A stretch of DNA of 64,000 nucleotides from Hysterium pulicare CBS 123377 (GCA_000467715.1 AJFK01000227.1:1-64000), one strand, 5' to 3'. Shown: positions 21,875 through 34,075, counted from the first letter of the stretch. The notes: a model not told the origin generated them from the sequence alone. Numbers and translations are program-made.

Positions 21875-23728
21875 ATGGCAAACGCCGAGATCTCCTCTGA
21901 GCAAGGTCACCATACCTCTCAAGACCCTGATCTAGAAAAACAATACGCATCAATCATTCCCGATAACGACCATCCGCCGCTGGAACACACCATCAATTCT
22001 GTCAGTAATCATGATATGGCCGACATGACATACGTGGTAACTGGTGACCAAGATGAAGTCTACAACAAATTTTCTCCGCATCGTAAGATGGTGATCACGG
22101 CTGTCATGTCTTTCAGCGCCTTTCTCTCGCCTATATCTTCCACGACGGTTCTTTCAGCGGTCCCAGAAGTCGCAGCCACGTATCACTGTGATGGATCTAT
22201 TATCAATCTCTCTAATGCTATGTATATGCTATTCATGGGAGTTAGTCCAATGTTTTGGGGACCGCTTGGCAATTTATATGGAAGGAGATGGGTACGCATC
22301 TACTATACCTTCCATCATCTGACTTCTCAATGCAATTCTATCCTTACTCCTAACCTTCACTGGGAGGCATACATTCTGGCGATCATCTGTGAGACGCATC
22401 CACAACTGACTTGGATTTGTAGGTGTCGGTTATTAGTGCCGCATTCTTTCTTGCGTTTTCTATTGGAACATCATTAGCTCCGAATCTGGCATCTTTCTTC
22501 ATCTTCCGGATTTTCACAGCATTTCAGGGCACTTCATTCCTAATCATTGGCTCTAGTGTCATTGGAGATCTATATAAACCGGTAAGTCATCTGCCTTTGT
22601 CGACACTATGGCGCCGACGCTTACAAATTTTTTAGACCGAGCGTGGAACAGCCCTCAGCTGGTTCCTGTCCGGCACCCTGATCGGACCAGCTTTGGGTCC
22701 CTTCGTTGGAGGCATCATTGTCACATTTCGCAGTTGGAGAGACATCTTCTGGTTACAGACTGCTCTGGCAGGAACTGCAACCCTTCTTGTCTTCTTCTTC
22801 CTTCCTGAAACTATCCACAACAAGCGCTCTGGGGAGCTAGAAGGATTGTCAGGAAAAGAGAAAGCGCGTAAAATGTGGCAATGGTTGAGCCCACTCCGCA
22901 TCATTCGATTATATCGATATCCAAATCTTCTGGCAGTCGTAAGTAATTCTTCTAAATACCCAATCAATGCTTTTCCACTAACATTGCAACTCTGCTTCAA
23001 AGGCAGCTGCGTCTTCTTCACTAGTCTGGAACATGTATTCCCTGCTGACCCCAATTCGCTACGTTCTTAATCCACGCTTCCACCTTACCTCTCCTCTCCA
23101 ATCCGGCCTCTTTTACATAGCTCCTGGCTGTGGCTATCTGCTCGGCACCTTCTTTGGCGGACGGTGGGCCGACCACATTGTCAAGAAATGGATCCGCAAA
23201 CGTGGCGAGCGCGTTGCCGAAGATAGACTGCGAAGTTGCGTCTGGTTCATGGGCGCGATAATCCCCGCATGTATGCTAGTATACGGATGGACGGTGGAGA
23301 AGCGGGTAGGAGGGGTGGCGGTGCCAGTCATCATGATGTTCTTGCAAGGAGTTGCGCAGCTGTTCTGTTTCCCTAGCTTGAATACTTACTGTCTAGATGT
23401 TATGCAGAAGAGAAGTGCTGAGGTTGTTGGTAAGTAAATCCACTTTGCCATGCTTCTCCAATCGTCCTCTCTTCGGATACTGACTTCAACCTGTACAGCC
23501 GGTAATTACATGGTCCGATACATGTTCGCCGCCGCCGGCAGCGCCGTATGTCTGCCGGCAATCCGCAAAATAGGCGTAGGCTGGTTCTCTACCATCTCAG
23601 CACTGTTCCTGGTTCTCTCAAGTCTTACTGTCTATGTCACTACCATTTACGGAAGACAATGGCGTGATAGTGTGGATGCTAAGAAGGAGGCACGAAAGGA
23701 CCGTGAGGCGCAAATCGAAATGAAATAG
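21875..23728 (+). CDS. DHA1-type MFS transporter
   Basis: Five exons, join(21875..22291,22423..22581,22636..22938,23003..23429,23499..23728), encode 511 residues; introns are 131, 54, 64 and 69 bp. A hydrophilic N-terminus of about 75 residues precedes 12 predicted membrane helices. Family marks include STTVLSAVPEVA in helix 1, the loop motif GPLGNLYGRRW (motif A-like), and TERGTALSWFLSGTLIGPAL.. leading to GPFVGGIIV (motif C of drug:H+ antiporters). LPETIHNKRSG follows helix 6. The central loop and C-terminal half (LLGTFFGGRWADH, CFPSLNTYCLD) resemble the QDR/DTR1 branch. Expected role: proton-driven export of a drug, dityrosine-like compound or weak acid; the substrate cannot be read from sequence. 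Confidence 0.92.
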
Positions 23729-24215
23729 GATGCGCTGGTAACATTGTAGAACGATATACGCAAAGGTTTTCAGACATTATCCGGCTTGGGTTGCGGGCGT
23801 TCGGGGCTGCTCGTGATTTTTCAAGATACTCAATCTTCTTTCCGATAGAATGGGAAGGCATTATGCGGATGGCGTTCATTTTCGACTTATGATACAGGGA
23901 GAGGTTGCCGGCGAAAATTTTGGAATCCCAAACTTGCGTCACGAGTGGCTGGGAAAAGACTGTAAAGGAATTTGAATAACTAGAGGATCTCAGAGCTTTA
24001 AATCAATAATAATAGCACACGAAGAAAGGAATTCATCAACTTGTAAACTGTAGTGATCTACCAATCCCGAAATATCCCGACTCCCTCCGATTGGCCCACC
24101 GAATCCGTCAACTCCGCCAAGACCCATGCAATCCAAACCTCATCACTTCCAACACCAAACCACGACTCCATTCCGACCTCTCAGCAACCTACAACCTCGC
24201 TGACCTCACAACACA
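23729..24215. other. Intergenic between MFS and QCR10
   Basis: Contains the MFS 3' flank and the QCR10 promoter and leader. No separate gene was seen. Confidence 0.5.
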
Positions 24216-24944
24216 ATGGTAAGCACATCTTCACAAGGACCCGGACGCAATTGATGTACGCTAATACAGAGTTTCCTTTGGCAGTCTATCCCAACGTCCC
24301 CAACGCAACAATTCTCAGGCAGCGGCGGTCTGCAGCCTTGGAGTGTGAGGTCGAGCTACAAGACTTATAAGAGTCCTTATGGCCCAAAGTATGTGTTTGC
24401 GGTTTTCTTTTGGGTATACTGGATGGGGTGTGGATTGTTGGACCTGGGGACGCAAGAGCCGGCAAAACCGTGCATGAGGAGAATCGGCAAGAGGAGGGAA
24501 TGGAAGTATGAGATGTGTCGGAGGAGGATCGATGGGAACGGGAATTGGAGATGTTATGATGACCTGAGCTGGGCTAATGCGAATTGCGAAATAGATACAA
24601 AGCCGCACCGAACTTCCACGGCATCACCTTGAGCCGCGCCACACGATTGTATGTCCAAGATCGATTCCCTTTCCCTCCGACCTGCCTGTCTTTACTCCTC
24701 CTCAGGAACAAAACCACAATTCGACATGCCTCATACCTCAACCACAGGCTCGCTTGAACGAACAATGTACTAACAATTCACAAACAGCGGTTTAACAGCC
24801 GGAGCCTTCGGCGGCGTCGCCGGATTCTTCGCCCTCTTCTTCTTCGCGGAGGTGCCACGTGTTCGTGAAGATATCATGAAGAAGGTGCCTATCTTGGGGA
24901 ATTATTTCGTTCACGAGATTCCGCCGGAGGACAACCCATTCTAA
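24216..24944 (+). CDS. QCR10: Cytochrome bc1 complex subunit 10 (QCR10)
   Basis: Four exons, join(24216..24218,24285..24388,24595..24648,24788..24944), encode 105 residues. The first exon is the ATG alone; introns are 66, 206 and 139 bp and all phases fit. The product carries the fungal QCR10 pattern: YKSPYGPKYKAAPNFHGIT, then a single transmembrane helix (GLTAGAFGGVAGFFALFFF), then AEVPRVREDIMKKVPILG and the C-terminal PPEDNPF. It is a small single-pass subunit of mitochondrial complex III in the inner membrane, where it helps hold the Rieske protein. Because of its tiny exons it is easily missed when only long frames are considered. Confidence 0.93.
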
Positions 24945-25279
24945 GGGTTACATGGCTCGGGTTTGAAGAGATGAGAGATGGAATGCGATTTCTGATGGGG
25001 AAACCGGAAAGGAGTGGTGTGGTGGTGTATCATAGAAAAGACAGGTCCGCTGCTGTGTGTGTATATTAGCGGTATTGTGGCATTGCAATAGATTTCTTTT
25101 ACTGGATCGAATTGAAGTTTCGGTGGATTAGTGCAATTGGCAAATTTGGTGGGCATGATGGAATTCATGCATTGGAGTCCTATCCCATGCACGCAAAATG
25201 TTCTAACATTGTGCTAATCTACAGCTCTCCCGTACATTCCCTCAAACCAGTCTCTTTCCTATTCCCCTCTAGCACAGAC
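24945..25279. other. Convergent 3' region between QCR10 and proteasome alpha-5
   Basis: The two genes converge here. No gene, repeat or strong hairpin was recognised. Confidence 0.5.
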
Positions 25280-26373
25280 CTAATTCGTTGGTAATCTCCC
25301 AACAACCTCCTCCATCTCCGCATCCGTGTAGATCCTGAATCCCTTAGCACTTGTGACGCTTGCCAACTGCACGTTCTTCGAATCCAGCTTCTCCTCCATG
25401 ACCTGCTTCAGCGTCTTAAGAGTCAGCACTTCGGCTTCGGGGAGGGTGAGAGATTTGTGGAATTCATTCTGGAGTTCGGCTTGGGCGCCTTCGCTACCGG
25501 AGCCGATGGCTTTGGCGTCGTATCTGTAGAAAGTACCCGAGGGCTCGGCGTGGTATCTGGAGTGATGGTGGTAAGATTAGCTTTGTTCAACAATGTTGAA
25601 TCTGCAGCGTGGGGTGAGTAGACGCTAGCTGTACTAGACGAGTGGCACATAGAACTCAGGCGATGCAATAGAGAAGGAAATGGAGCCATACAAACTAGGA
25701 CCATCCTCATCAAACCCCGCAATCAAGAGCGCCACGCCAAAGGGTCTACTCATAATGCTCTCCTCTCCCTCGGCACCCTCACCAAACCGCAAAGCCAGAT
25801 CGCATATTGCCTGCGTGCAGCTCTCCACTCTCAGCGGCTCATTGTAGTTGAACGCGTGATTCTGGGACTCGACTCGGGCGTGCTCGATCATGCTTCGTGC
25901 GTCGGCTTGTAGACCGGACATTGCGCATCCAATGTGGCGGTCGATTTCGACGATTTTCTCAACAGAGGAGGTCTCGAGGAGGGTGGAGGTTACTCGCTTT
26001 TCGACGCCTAGGATTACACCTTCGCCGGTTGCGACCTGTTGGTATTTGGATGAGCTTTTGCATGAGAGAGATGTTTAAAGATGCGGCTTGGAGATGAGCG
26101 TACACCTATTGCTGTTGATCCGAGCTTGATGGCTTCGAGAGAGTATTCGACTTGGAAGAGACGGCCTTCGGGGGAGAAGGTGCTGGGAATTGTAAGCTAA
26201 GGTCCATGTACGAGGGCGGACGTTTACTGACTTGATTCCGCGGTCTAGTTGAAGTATATCTGTAAGCAGTTTGTTCGAAAGACGGCTCAAGGTGTCTTAC
26301 CATATTCACTCCGTGCAATGAACTGCGAAAGTTAGTATAACTGAGTGCATGAGAACTGGAGTATGCATACCAT
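25280..26373 (-). CDS. PUP2: 20S proteasome subunit alpha type-5
   Basis: Six exons, complement(join(25280..25556,25692..26035,26104..26182,26232..26244,26301..26322,26371..26373)), encode 245 residues, the usual length for this subunit. The first exon is only the ATG and the fourth-from-last coding piece is a 13-nt micro-exon. All phases agree. The joined N-terminus reads [20 protein letters not shown], the proteasome alpha signature that forms the gate. It continues [41 protein letters not shown] and [22 protein letters not shown]. The highly acidic-then-helical C-terminus is typical of alpha-5. It is a non-catalytic ring subunit of the 20S core in nucleus and cytosol. Confidence 0.96.
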
Positions 26374-27091
26374 TTTGATTTGCTTGTCGGATTTCAGGTA
26401 AAGAGCAGACGGGGATATCTACTAGGCAAAGGTTTGTTTATGGGTATCCGCTACAGTTTTAAAGCTCTGGAAATGGTCTTTAGCTTTGAGGAGAATGGTT
26501 CACGGAGGTTGGATGAATGATGTTGATTTCGGGAGCTCTTGAGCTCCAAGGCAACATGAGCCGCGTTTTGAAAGTGGCCCAAGCTCAAAGTTCATCTCCT
26601 TGGCGCTGACTTCAACCAAAACGTCAAACACCTCCTCCACACCACTTTGCATAAAACGATTTATCCTCCATTATTCACTTAATGTTTCTCAAGGCTTCTT
26701 AGTCAACCTTCACCTGGATGAAAGAGATACGTGGATATGGTTTCCCTAACCTTCCATTACACTGAGTCGAGAACCCTTCTAGGGATCTTCCTCGGCTTTT
26801 GTTGACTTTTTTCACTTCAACGTAACTCTAGAACCACCTTTTACAATTCAACGCGTAAGTAATTATGTTGCTTTGGCAACCGACCTAAGAGACTGATATT
26901 GTGGTGTTAAGGAAGGGTCACCGTTCCATAGACTTGCACATGCCGAATAGGAATATAGCAATGCGGTTTTCATGGACTTCATGAAATTCGTGATGATCTA
27001 TAAATTCTCCGAATCCGAACGGTGTCCCGATCAATAGAGAATGACTTCGTTTCCTCGATGAAATCCCTACCAAACTTTAACGCTGACGTGT
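26374..27091. other. Intergenic, no supported gene
   Basis: Presumed promoter of the proteasome gene and 3' flank of the SDR gene. Nothing else was recognised. Confidence 0.5.
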
Positions 27092-28219
27092 TCAATACTC
27101 CGTGAACGGACAGCCCTTATCAGCCGACGCTGGCTTTGTCTTCTCCTTCACAATCTTCCACGTCAGATCCATCAAGCGCTCTCCCAACTCATCATCATTG
27201 GCCAGATCACTGCCCCTCTCGACAGTAGCCGGCGGACAGATATACTGGCCACTCTTTTCCGTCGCCGTAGCAGCAAACATCGAGCTCACACAACCCTCAA
27301 ACTGTGTCTTTTTGAATGGGGCCATTCCAATTGAGATGCCGTAGCCACCAAGAGGATATGCTTCGTGGATATGCTCGTTCGTCTGCGCTGTGTTCACGAT
27401 TCCAGGATGAGTCGCGTTGGACAGGATCTTGGGATGAGACTTGGTGAGATGGCGAGCTAGGTACTTCGAATAAAGGAGGGTTGCCAGCTTGGACCGACCA
27501 TACTGCACCATCGGTCCATTATCTTGATTCAACTCCTCCAATGACTCGAACTTGACGTCTTTTGGGGCGCTCTCATGGGCATTCGAAGCCATATTCACGA
27601 TCCGTACCGTGTCTCCTTTTTCTGCCGTCTTCTTCAAGAGTGGTAGGAGATGGCTCGTCAACACCACATGACCTATATGATTCGTGGACATGTGCAAATC
27701 GACGCCATGTTGATCTAGTTGCGCGGTCATAATGCCTCTCGCGGCATTATTGATCAAAATGTCCAGTCGGTCGGTCTTCTTTGCTATCTCAAACGCCACT
27801 TTCCCCGTCTTCTCCCAGTCAGTTAGGTCACATTGGATCCACTCTACCTTCTTCGCTATCTCTTCGCCCATCTCTTTGCGAATTGCCGAGAGTGCATCTT
27901 CAATGACTTCGTCTCCTATGGAGAGGATGAAGAGCTTTGAGATGTTGTGGCTTAGGAGAGTGTGTGTGGAACCATAGCCTATGCCTTCGGAGCCACCGGT
28001 GATGAGTGCGACTTTGCCGGAAAGGTCGGGGACTTGCTTAAGAGAGAACTGGGACTCTTTGGGTGCGATCTCATTGCCTGGGACGAGGTTACCGAGATTT
28101 TCGGCGACGGTGGACTTGATCGTTTGCATTGTGGATAGGTATCGAGGGGAGAGAGTCCGAGATTTTAAAAGTATGGTTCTTTGACAGGTAATCCTGAGGG
28201 GTTGGAAGAGTCTGTCCAT
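27092..28219 (-). CDS. Short-chain dehydrogenase/reductase (retinol-dehydrogenase-like)
   Basis: A single exon of 375 residues from the first ATG. A Rossmann fold begins with the NAD(P) motif TGGSEGIG (about residues 74-81). Next come CDLTDW (the adenine-contacting Asp region), LINNAARG (the NNA motif), NHIGHVVLTSHLLPLL, IVNMASNAH with the catalytic Ser region, and YGRSK giving the catalytic Tyr and Lys (near residue 240). HPGIVNT follows. The overall order matches the retinol dehydrogenase/WWOX-like group. The first 35 residues are Arg/Leu/Ser-rich without acidic residues (RLFQPLRITCQRT..), which could be a mitochondrial presequence; a shorter form could start at MQTIKST. The substrate is unknown. 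Confidence 0.92.
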   Translation of the reverse strand: MDRLFQPLRITCQRTILLKSRTLSPRYLSTMQTIKSTVAENLGNLVPGNEIAPKESQFSLKQVPDLSGKVALITGGSEGIGYGSTHTLLSHNISKLFILSIGDEVIEDALSAIRKEMGEEIAKKVEWIQCDLTDWEKTGKVAFEIAKKTDRLDILINNAARGIMTAQLDQHGVDLHMSTNHIGHVVLTSHLLPLLKKTAEKGDTVRIVNMASNAHESAPKDVKFESLEELNQDNGPMVQYGRSKLATLLYSKYLARHLTKSHPKILSNATHPGIVNTAQTNEHIHEAYPLGGYGISIGMAPFKKTQFEGCVSSMFAATATEKSGQYICPPATVERGSDLANDDELGERLMDLTWKIVKEKTKPASADKGCPFTEY

Positions 28220-28522
28220 TGAAGTTGTCAAAGATAGCTCAGCAATTCAGCCTTCTTTAAAGAGCTTCACTCACCAATATGATGACGTCCGCTATGCCAG
28301 TAAACAATGGTTGACCAAATCAAATGTCCAGCAATGTCAAACAAGCGCCACATGGGAATGGCATTTCCCTCGATGACGCGATGACGCGCAGTCACGCCGA
28401 AATGAGATCGCGTCCTATCGATAAGATCTTGGTAGCTTCGTCGATCTCCCGCTTAGGTTGAGGTACACAACATTCACCCTCCACCTTCCCTTTCTGACTT
28501 GCAGCGTTCCGCATGGGTGAGG
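28220..28522. promoter_or_regulatory. Divergent promoter between SDR and unknown protein
   Basis: This 303-bp gap lies between two divergently oriented start codons and must contain both promoters. A short upstream open frame (ATG at 28513, 14 codons) overlaps the start of the downstream gene and could lower its translation. Confidence 0.4.
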
Positions 28523-29594
28523 ATGGCAGGACCAACTATGCCGCCACCATCTGAGGCACAGAATGGACCACTGGATGCTGCTATTGCGGTATGCGTTGGA
28601 CATACGGATAATCAGTTCGAGACCGAGAAGCTAATATGATGCTCCAAGGATTTACTAATCCAGGCAGCAGTTGTTGAAGCGCCACCGTATGCCCATGTCC
28701 TCTAAGTTTTAAACTTATAGATACCGAGACTTAGATCTAATAACTAGATTAGATTTGACCTCAATTGGACACCTCCCACCGACCCCGATGCGCGCCTCGC
28801 CGAGACCGTCAAGAACGTAAAAGAACAGCATGACAGAATTGTGTGAGTGCCTTTCAACCGCCCATCAATCTGCAACCAAATTACTAACACACCTCTCAAC
28901 TGCCAGCGCCACGATCCTCAACCTGCCCCTCGCTCCCGCATTAACCCCAGACGGCCCTCCTCCACCACCGCAAACCCTCCCTCCAGACGTAGCCCAAGAA
29001 CATCACCATCACTTGACCGCTCACCTGACCTCTCTTCTCGCTTCTCCGGTGGACCCACAGGACCCACCGCCGTTCATACCGCACGATTCAACTCAACCAC
29101 TACCTTCCTTCGGTGTACCATCTCACTCGAGCGCGAATCGATTAAGGAATCAGGTTCCAGAGGATATACAGGAGTTATGGACGAAGGTCAAAGCAGTAGA
29201 GGCATACGAGAGATTCATGGCTGGGACATTAGGATCAGCAGTCGAGGAACGGGATAGGGCTGTTGCGGGACTTCAGGCACAGGCACAGAATCATGGCCAA
29301 AGCCCATATCACGATCCTCGCCGTGCTTCTATTGATGCCGGTGCTCTATCCAACAATGCTGGGCCTCGCCGGGGGGGCATGGAGCGGCCGAGTCTCGGTA
29401 CTAGGACACATACATGGGATAATGGGAGCACAGGGCGGGGAGGTGGGCATATGGGTAAGGGGCCCGCCGAGCCAAGACGGAGCTCGGGACAGGACTTCGT
29501 TATGGGTGGCATGACGCCTAATGGGACAGCTGTGCAGGGTGGTGCTGGAGGTGGGACGTATGATGCGTCTAGGGATCCGAGGAGGAGACGTTGA
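28523..29594 (+). CDS. Conserved hypothetical protein, Pro/Gly-rich
   Basis: Four exons, join(28523..28588,28664..28686,28753..28842,28907..29594), encode 288 residues. Introns of 75, 66 and 64 bp have GTATGC, GTATGC and GTGAGT donors and fit in phase. The ordered N-terminal part reads VVEAPPFDLNWTPPTDPDAR then LAETVKNVKEQHDRIVATIL, a likely coiled coil. A Pro/His-rich linker follows, then a second helix (ELWTKVKAVEAYERFMAG). The C-terminal third is Gly/Arg-rich and disordered, ending DPRRRR. The pattern of short coiled coils and a disordered tail is seen in small subunits of nuclear complexes, but I do not recognise the family and give no function. Confidence 0.7.
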
Positions 29595-30698
29595 TTCAAA
29601 GGATAAGAAGTTATGGTGTTGGCAAAGAGTTGCTGAAATGAGAGAACGCGAGAACTGGCGGGAGCTTTGATGGATGGAATTTATTCGTATGCATTATACC
29701 CGAGGTCTGAGAAGTACTCCGTTAATTGGATTCATTGCCCCAAAAAGACATTATCTAGGTATTTTCCTTCGGGGAGAGGGTAATTAGGTGAACTAGGGCC
29801 TCTCACGACTGTGTCTCTGCCCCCAAAAAGTTCGATGCCGCCACTCTACATAGTCGATTTGGGCTCGATGAACGGCATTAAAGCTAACTGTCTACTTTAA
29901 ACTGAGCTGGGAAAACATAACGCTGGTTCTGCTTCATTGCCACAAAGGGCAAATTCGAATACCTCTCCAAGATTGCCTACTATGATGCTTCCATGTCTTG
30001 CTCTATATGAATCGCTGACATACGAGCGGGCGCAATGGAAGGGTTAACGGGTGTGTCCAGGATATGGGATAATTCTTACAGCGAACAGTGAAGAATTGAC
30101 ATTCGGCAGTCTTAACACCTTCGAAGAGATAGAGGTGAAGCCTTGTTTCTGCCACGCAGAATTGACTGTAGTGTATGAACGCCTTTCCAGCAAAGTTTCA
30201 AGCATCTCAGGCGGCTACGGATCCGTCGGAACTGGAGTCGACTGGAAATGTCAAGTAGCAGGTCAATGGGCCGCTGTTACCGCGTTAAGCAGGCGTAATG
30301 TGCGACACCTAAACTTGGCAGGAACGACAGCATAATGAGAGCCTGTCCGAGACACCGCTAAGAGCCTTGGGGAACGCGCATCAAAGCTTTCCCCAAGTCC
30401 TATCAATTGACTACGCGCTCTCATAGCTCAAGCCTGCTTGTACCACAAGATCGCGATACAGACCATCAAGGGGCCTAATACATTGCGACCTTCTCCATTT
30501 CAGCAATATCCGATTGACTCCTCGGACCATCATGTCCAGAGCGCTGAATGCACTCTTCCCGCTGTAATACGAGCACGACGTCTTCTCGTGCCCCCGCCGA
30601 AAATGTCTCCTTAGATAAAAAAACCCTAACTCTCCAAGGATATCTTGCCCAAGTTACGAACAAAGCAGAACCCGCCAAATCCATCGTCCTCATCCTAA
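29595..30698. other. Intergenic, convergent 3' region
   Basis: Between the unknown protein and the convergent gamma-tubulin complex gene. The longest frame (94 codons at 30051) has no domain look. Nothing else was recognised. Confidence 0.5.
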
Positions 30699-33562
30699 TC
30701 ACCCGTAAACATCCCCCCTCTCCCCCGTCCCCTCATTCGCCGTGCTCAACCTCGCACAAAGACTTAGAAACACAACCGTCTCCGTCGCAGCAAGATAATT
30801 AAGCGTATCCAGCAAGATCTTCAAATGCCTCGCGAAGTTCTCTTCGTATTTATTCAAAATATCGAACATTTTGTCTATTTTGCCTGGGTCGTAGGTTATT
30901 GGGACGGAGGAGGAGGATTTGGAGTGGCCGTGCGTTGGGGGTTTGGAGGTGGCTGTGGTGGAGGTGGAGGCGAGGGAGGAAGCGGCGAGATCGGGGTCTG
31001 AGGCTATGAGGTAGCGCGAAAGGGAGGAAGTGAAGTTTGCGAACATTGTGCAGGTTGCCAGGATTTTGGAGTTTATCTAAAAGGGGAGGTTAACATCATT
31101 TGAGGTAACTTATTGGGGATAGGGTGCGAGCTATGAACTTGCCCTCAAAAGCTTCGAATTAGTAAGCATACACTCCTTCAAACATGTTGCTAAAAAATCA
31201 ACATGATCCTGCATCAGTTCGTCGACAGTCCTCTTGACTTGCGTCGTTTCGCCCGGCTTTTTCACATCTTCATTCTCTTCTTTTAGTCTTGACATCAGAG
31301 AGATCCAGTTAGGTTCGATCACTTCGGCGGTACAGTAATACAAGAGTTGTTGTACGAAAACGAGCATCCTCGCCCGCAGTGTCCAGGCTTTTCTTTTCCA
31401 CATTTCGATCTTTGGATTCTTGGATCGATGTTTCCAGCTGAGGACTTTACTATGATCGGACCAGCTATTCACGAGCAGAGTTTCTAAATGTCGAAGAGAA
31501 AGGAGGTAGCGGAACAGGAGTTGGTATCGGGTGAGGGTGACACGGCTTACAACCAAAGAAAGGGGGAATGGCATGGCGTAATCGAGGACCAGGGCCTCGA
31601 AACCCGTAATGTCTTTGTCGTCGGTTACTGAAGATGTCGCGGCTGGAGTGAGGTAGTTGGAGATACTTCCTGAAGCTGCATCCTGGTCGAGTCCGGTCAC
31701 ATTGACGATTTTCATCAACCAGTTGGTGAGGCCAATGTCGTTCATTTGAACTTTGACGTCTTCTTTAAATGGATCTTCGGCTGCGACACTCCCAGGCTGT
31801 CGAAGGACGATATCGAGTAACGATTGCAGTTTGCCGATGTTGACGAGCTTAGCTGGTTTCTTGAGTTCGGAAGTCCCGAGTTCAAGGAAGTATGTGAAGA
31901 AGTCGGATCGGTCGAGGAAGAAGTAATGTTTCAGAGAGCGAAGACGAGCGGGGAGAGCGTGTGTAGTAAGGAGGAGGTTGAAGAGGGAGGAATTGGCGTA
32001 TGCATATGCGGAATTGACATTATCGAGGAATCGCGGGTCGTCAAAGCTTGTAGGCACGTCTTGGACGACTTTACTAACATCGACTCCACCACATTCTCGG
32101 ACGACGTTGAGGTATTTCCCCGCAAGTAGAACTTTGTCTTTGACACCTTCAAGCTGTGGCGGAACAAGGGCGTCTCGGATGGTGTAACGTTTCTCCCAAT
32201 ATTCATCTGTATAGTCTTGGTCTAATCTCTCACGTTTGATACTCTTCTGCTCTTTGATTAAGAATTCAGCGTGGGGATCTTTGATACCACCGTGATGTAG
32301 CCATTCGTTCAGCATGGCCATATAAGGACGACTAGCTTCTCGGAGTAAGGTTGTAAGTAGTGTTCTCGCTGCTGGGTCTCCAGACATGGAAGAAAGCCTC
32401 TTCGTAATCAAACCCAGCACACTTCCACCCTTGCATATTTTCTTACTAGCCAGGCCTATTTGTCCAACATTTCCGCCGTCTCGCAATGACTCCAGGATAC
32501 CTTCCAGATTGTCCGTGTCGTCCATTGAGTCTTCCGAGTCTTCATCTTCCAGTATGCCATTAGCCTTCAGTAACTCGATTCCCGTTGCATACAGTTGGAA
32601 GAGCATATGGCTTGTTGGCTTCGTATGCAGATTCAGAACATGCAGTGTGAACGAAGGATTGGTCAACATTTGATGTTCCAACTGGGCCATCAGAGTTAAG
32701 TAGTCCTTCAATAGCTGTCTCACAGCGGCGCATAGAGCATGATTCACAGCTCCGTACTCTTCCCTGCTCAATACCTCAATGAATGCCTCTACTGCGATAT
32801 AATGTGTGGCCATCTTCAGCATTGAAGTCGTGAGGTCTCTTAGGCTTGGGTCCAGGCCAGGAAGAATGCGAAATTGAGGCCCAACAAGCCGTTCCTTTTC
32901 TTCATGCGGATTATACGATTCGGCATATCGCACGTATTGTCCTTCGAATCCCATAAAAACAAAAAGGAGGTCTTCAATTATGGCAGCTTCTTGCGCCTCG
33001 AGGGATAGCTCATTTAGTGGCTGAGGGTTTAGCGATAGTGGAGCGGAGGATGCTAGCGGAGGTATGGATATGCGCGACGCAAGCGGAGCTGTTGTGGGGG
33101 CAATGATTGATGCTTGAGGAGACCATGCTGCTTCAAGGATTAGCAAGCGCTTCATGATGATGATAACGGGATGAAAGAAGTGCTGCAGAGCGGCCTACGT
33201 CGAGCTTCATCTTTCTTTACAGGTGCGCTGCTCCCAGACGTTCTTTCCGCAGGTCGTGGTGGCTTCTCTGCGTCTCTCCGGCTTCTCGCATTCACTCTAC
33301 TTTCAGATGAATGCTTCAATGGACTCCTCGTCCTGGTGACGGTTTCCCTGGTCAAGACGTGAGATTTCTCCGTCCTCCTCTCTGTCGCCGTCGCTCCCGC
33401 TGATTGCTTTCTGTTATGCGACGTGGCGGAAGTGCGCTTTTCGTTCTCCCCCATGGATGCGGAGGGGACGCGGGGTCGTGAAGAGCTGGAAAATGAGGAC
33501 GCGGCAGGTTTCCTATCGGCGGTAGAAGAGGACTTCATGTTTTGGTGGTTTCGAGTGGACAT
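30699..33562 (-). CDS. GCP2: Gamma-tubulin complex component 2 (Spc97/GCP2)
   Basis: Three exons, complement(join(30699..31076,31143..33130,33199..33562)), encode about 909 residues. The N-terminal 120 residues are Ser/Arg-rich and disordered. The GCP core starts with AAWSPQASIIAPT and IIEDLLFVFMGFEGQYVRY. It passes YGAVNHALCAAVRQLLKDYL, YTDEYWEKRYTIRDA, VLLAGKYLNVVRECGG, LKHYFFLDRSDFF and YQLLFRYLLSLRHLE. It ends with DHVDFLATCLKECMLTNSKLL, which matches GCP2 rather than GCP3. The protein nucleates microtubules at spindle pole bodies with GCP3 and gamma-tubulin. The second intron (66 bp) starts GCAAGT, a GC-AG intron (see findings). The first junction (donor GTAGGC, acceptor CTTGAAG or three bases later) is the least certain. 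Confidence 0.93.
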
Positions 33563-34075
33563 GATTGCGACGGTGCAACTCCATGGGATTGTGGGCAGAA
33601 ACTATTGCAGTGATGGTGGGCGGTGAATGTTGACCCTCGACATCACCCTAACGCGTTGGACTGGGGTTCGTGTTGCGTACCAACTATCATTCACATGTTC
33701 CGACGTTCTGCCGGCCAGCCTCGTTTTTCCGTGATGCTTTTCAAAGCAACGCTAACGGACCAGATAATGTGGGCTAGATTGTAGTCCTTGGAAGAAGTGT
33801 CTATCTACAAGAAGGCTTTCGCATTCAATATTCGTTGACTACCCCTGCCTCTGCAATATTTACATTCGAAAGTATCTTCATATGTCAACCCCGGATTCGT
33901 ATCCAATCCCGATAGTAAATGCTCATTTTCGCCGTTCATGTGTCGTCAGAATCATACCAAAGACATTCCGCTTTTCGTACCTGGAGAGTAAAGAGAGCCA
34001 ATAGATATATCCACATATCCGACTCGAACTATGAATGGAGCTGATCAGCAAATGACATGAAATATCTGGAAACAT
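33563..34075. other. Intergenic, GCP2 promoter side
   Basis: No gene was seen between the GCP2 start codon and the stop codon of the next gene. Confidence 0.5.
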
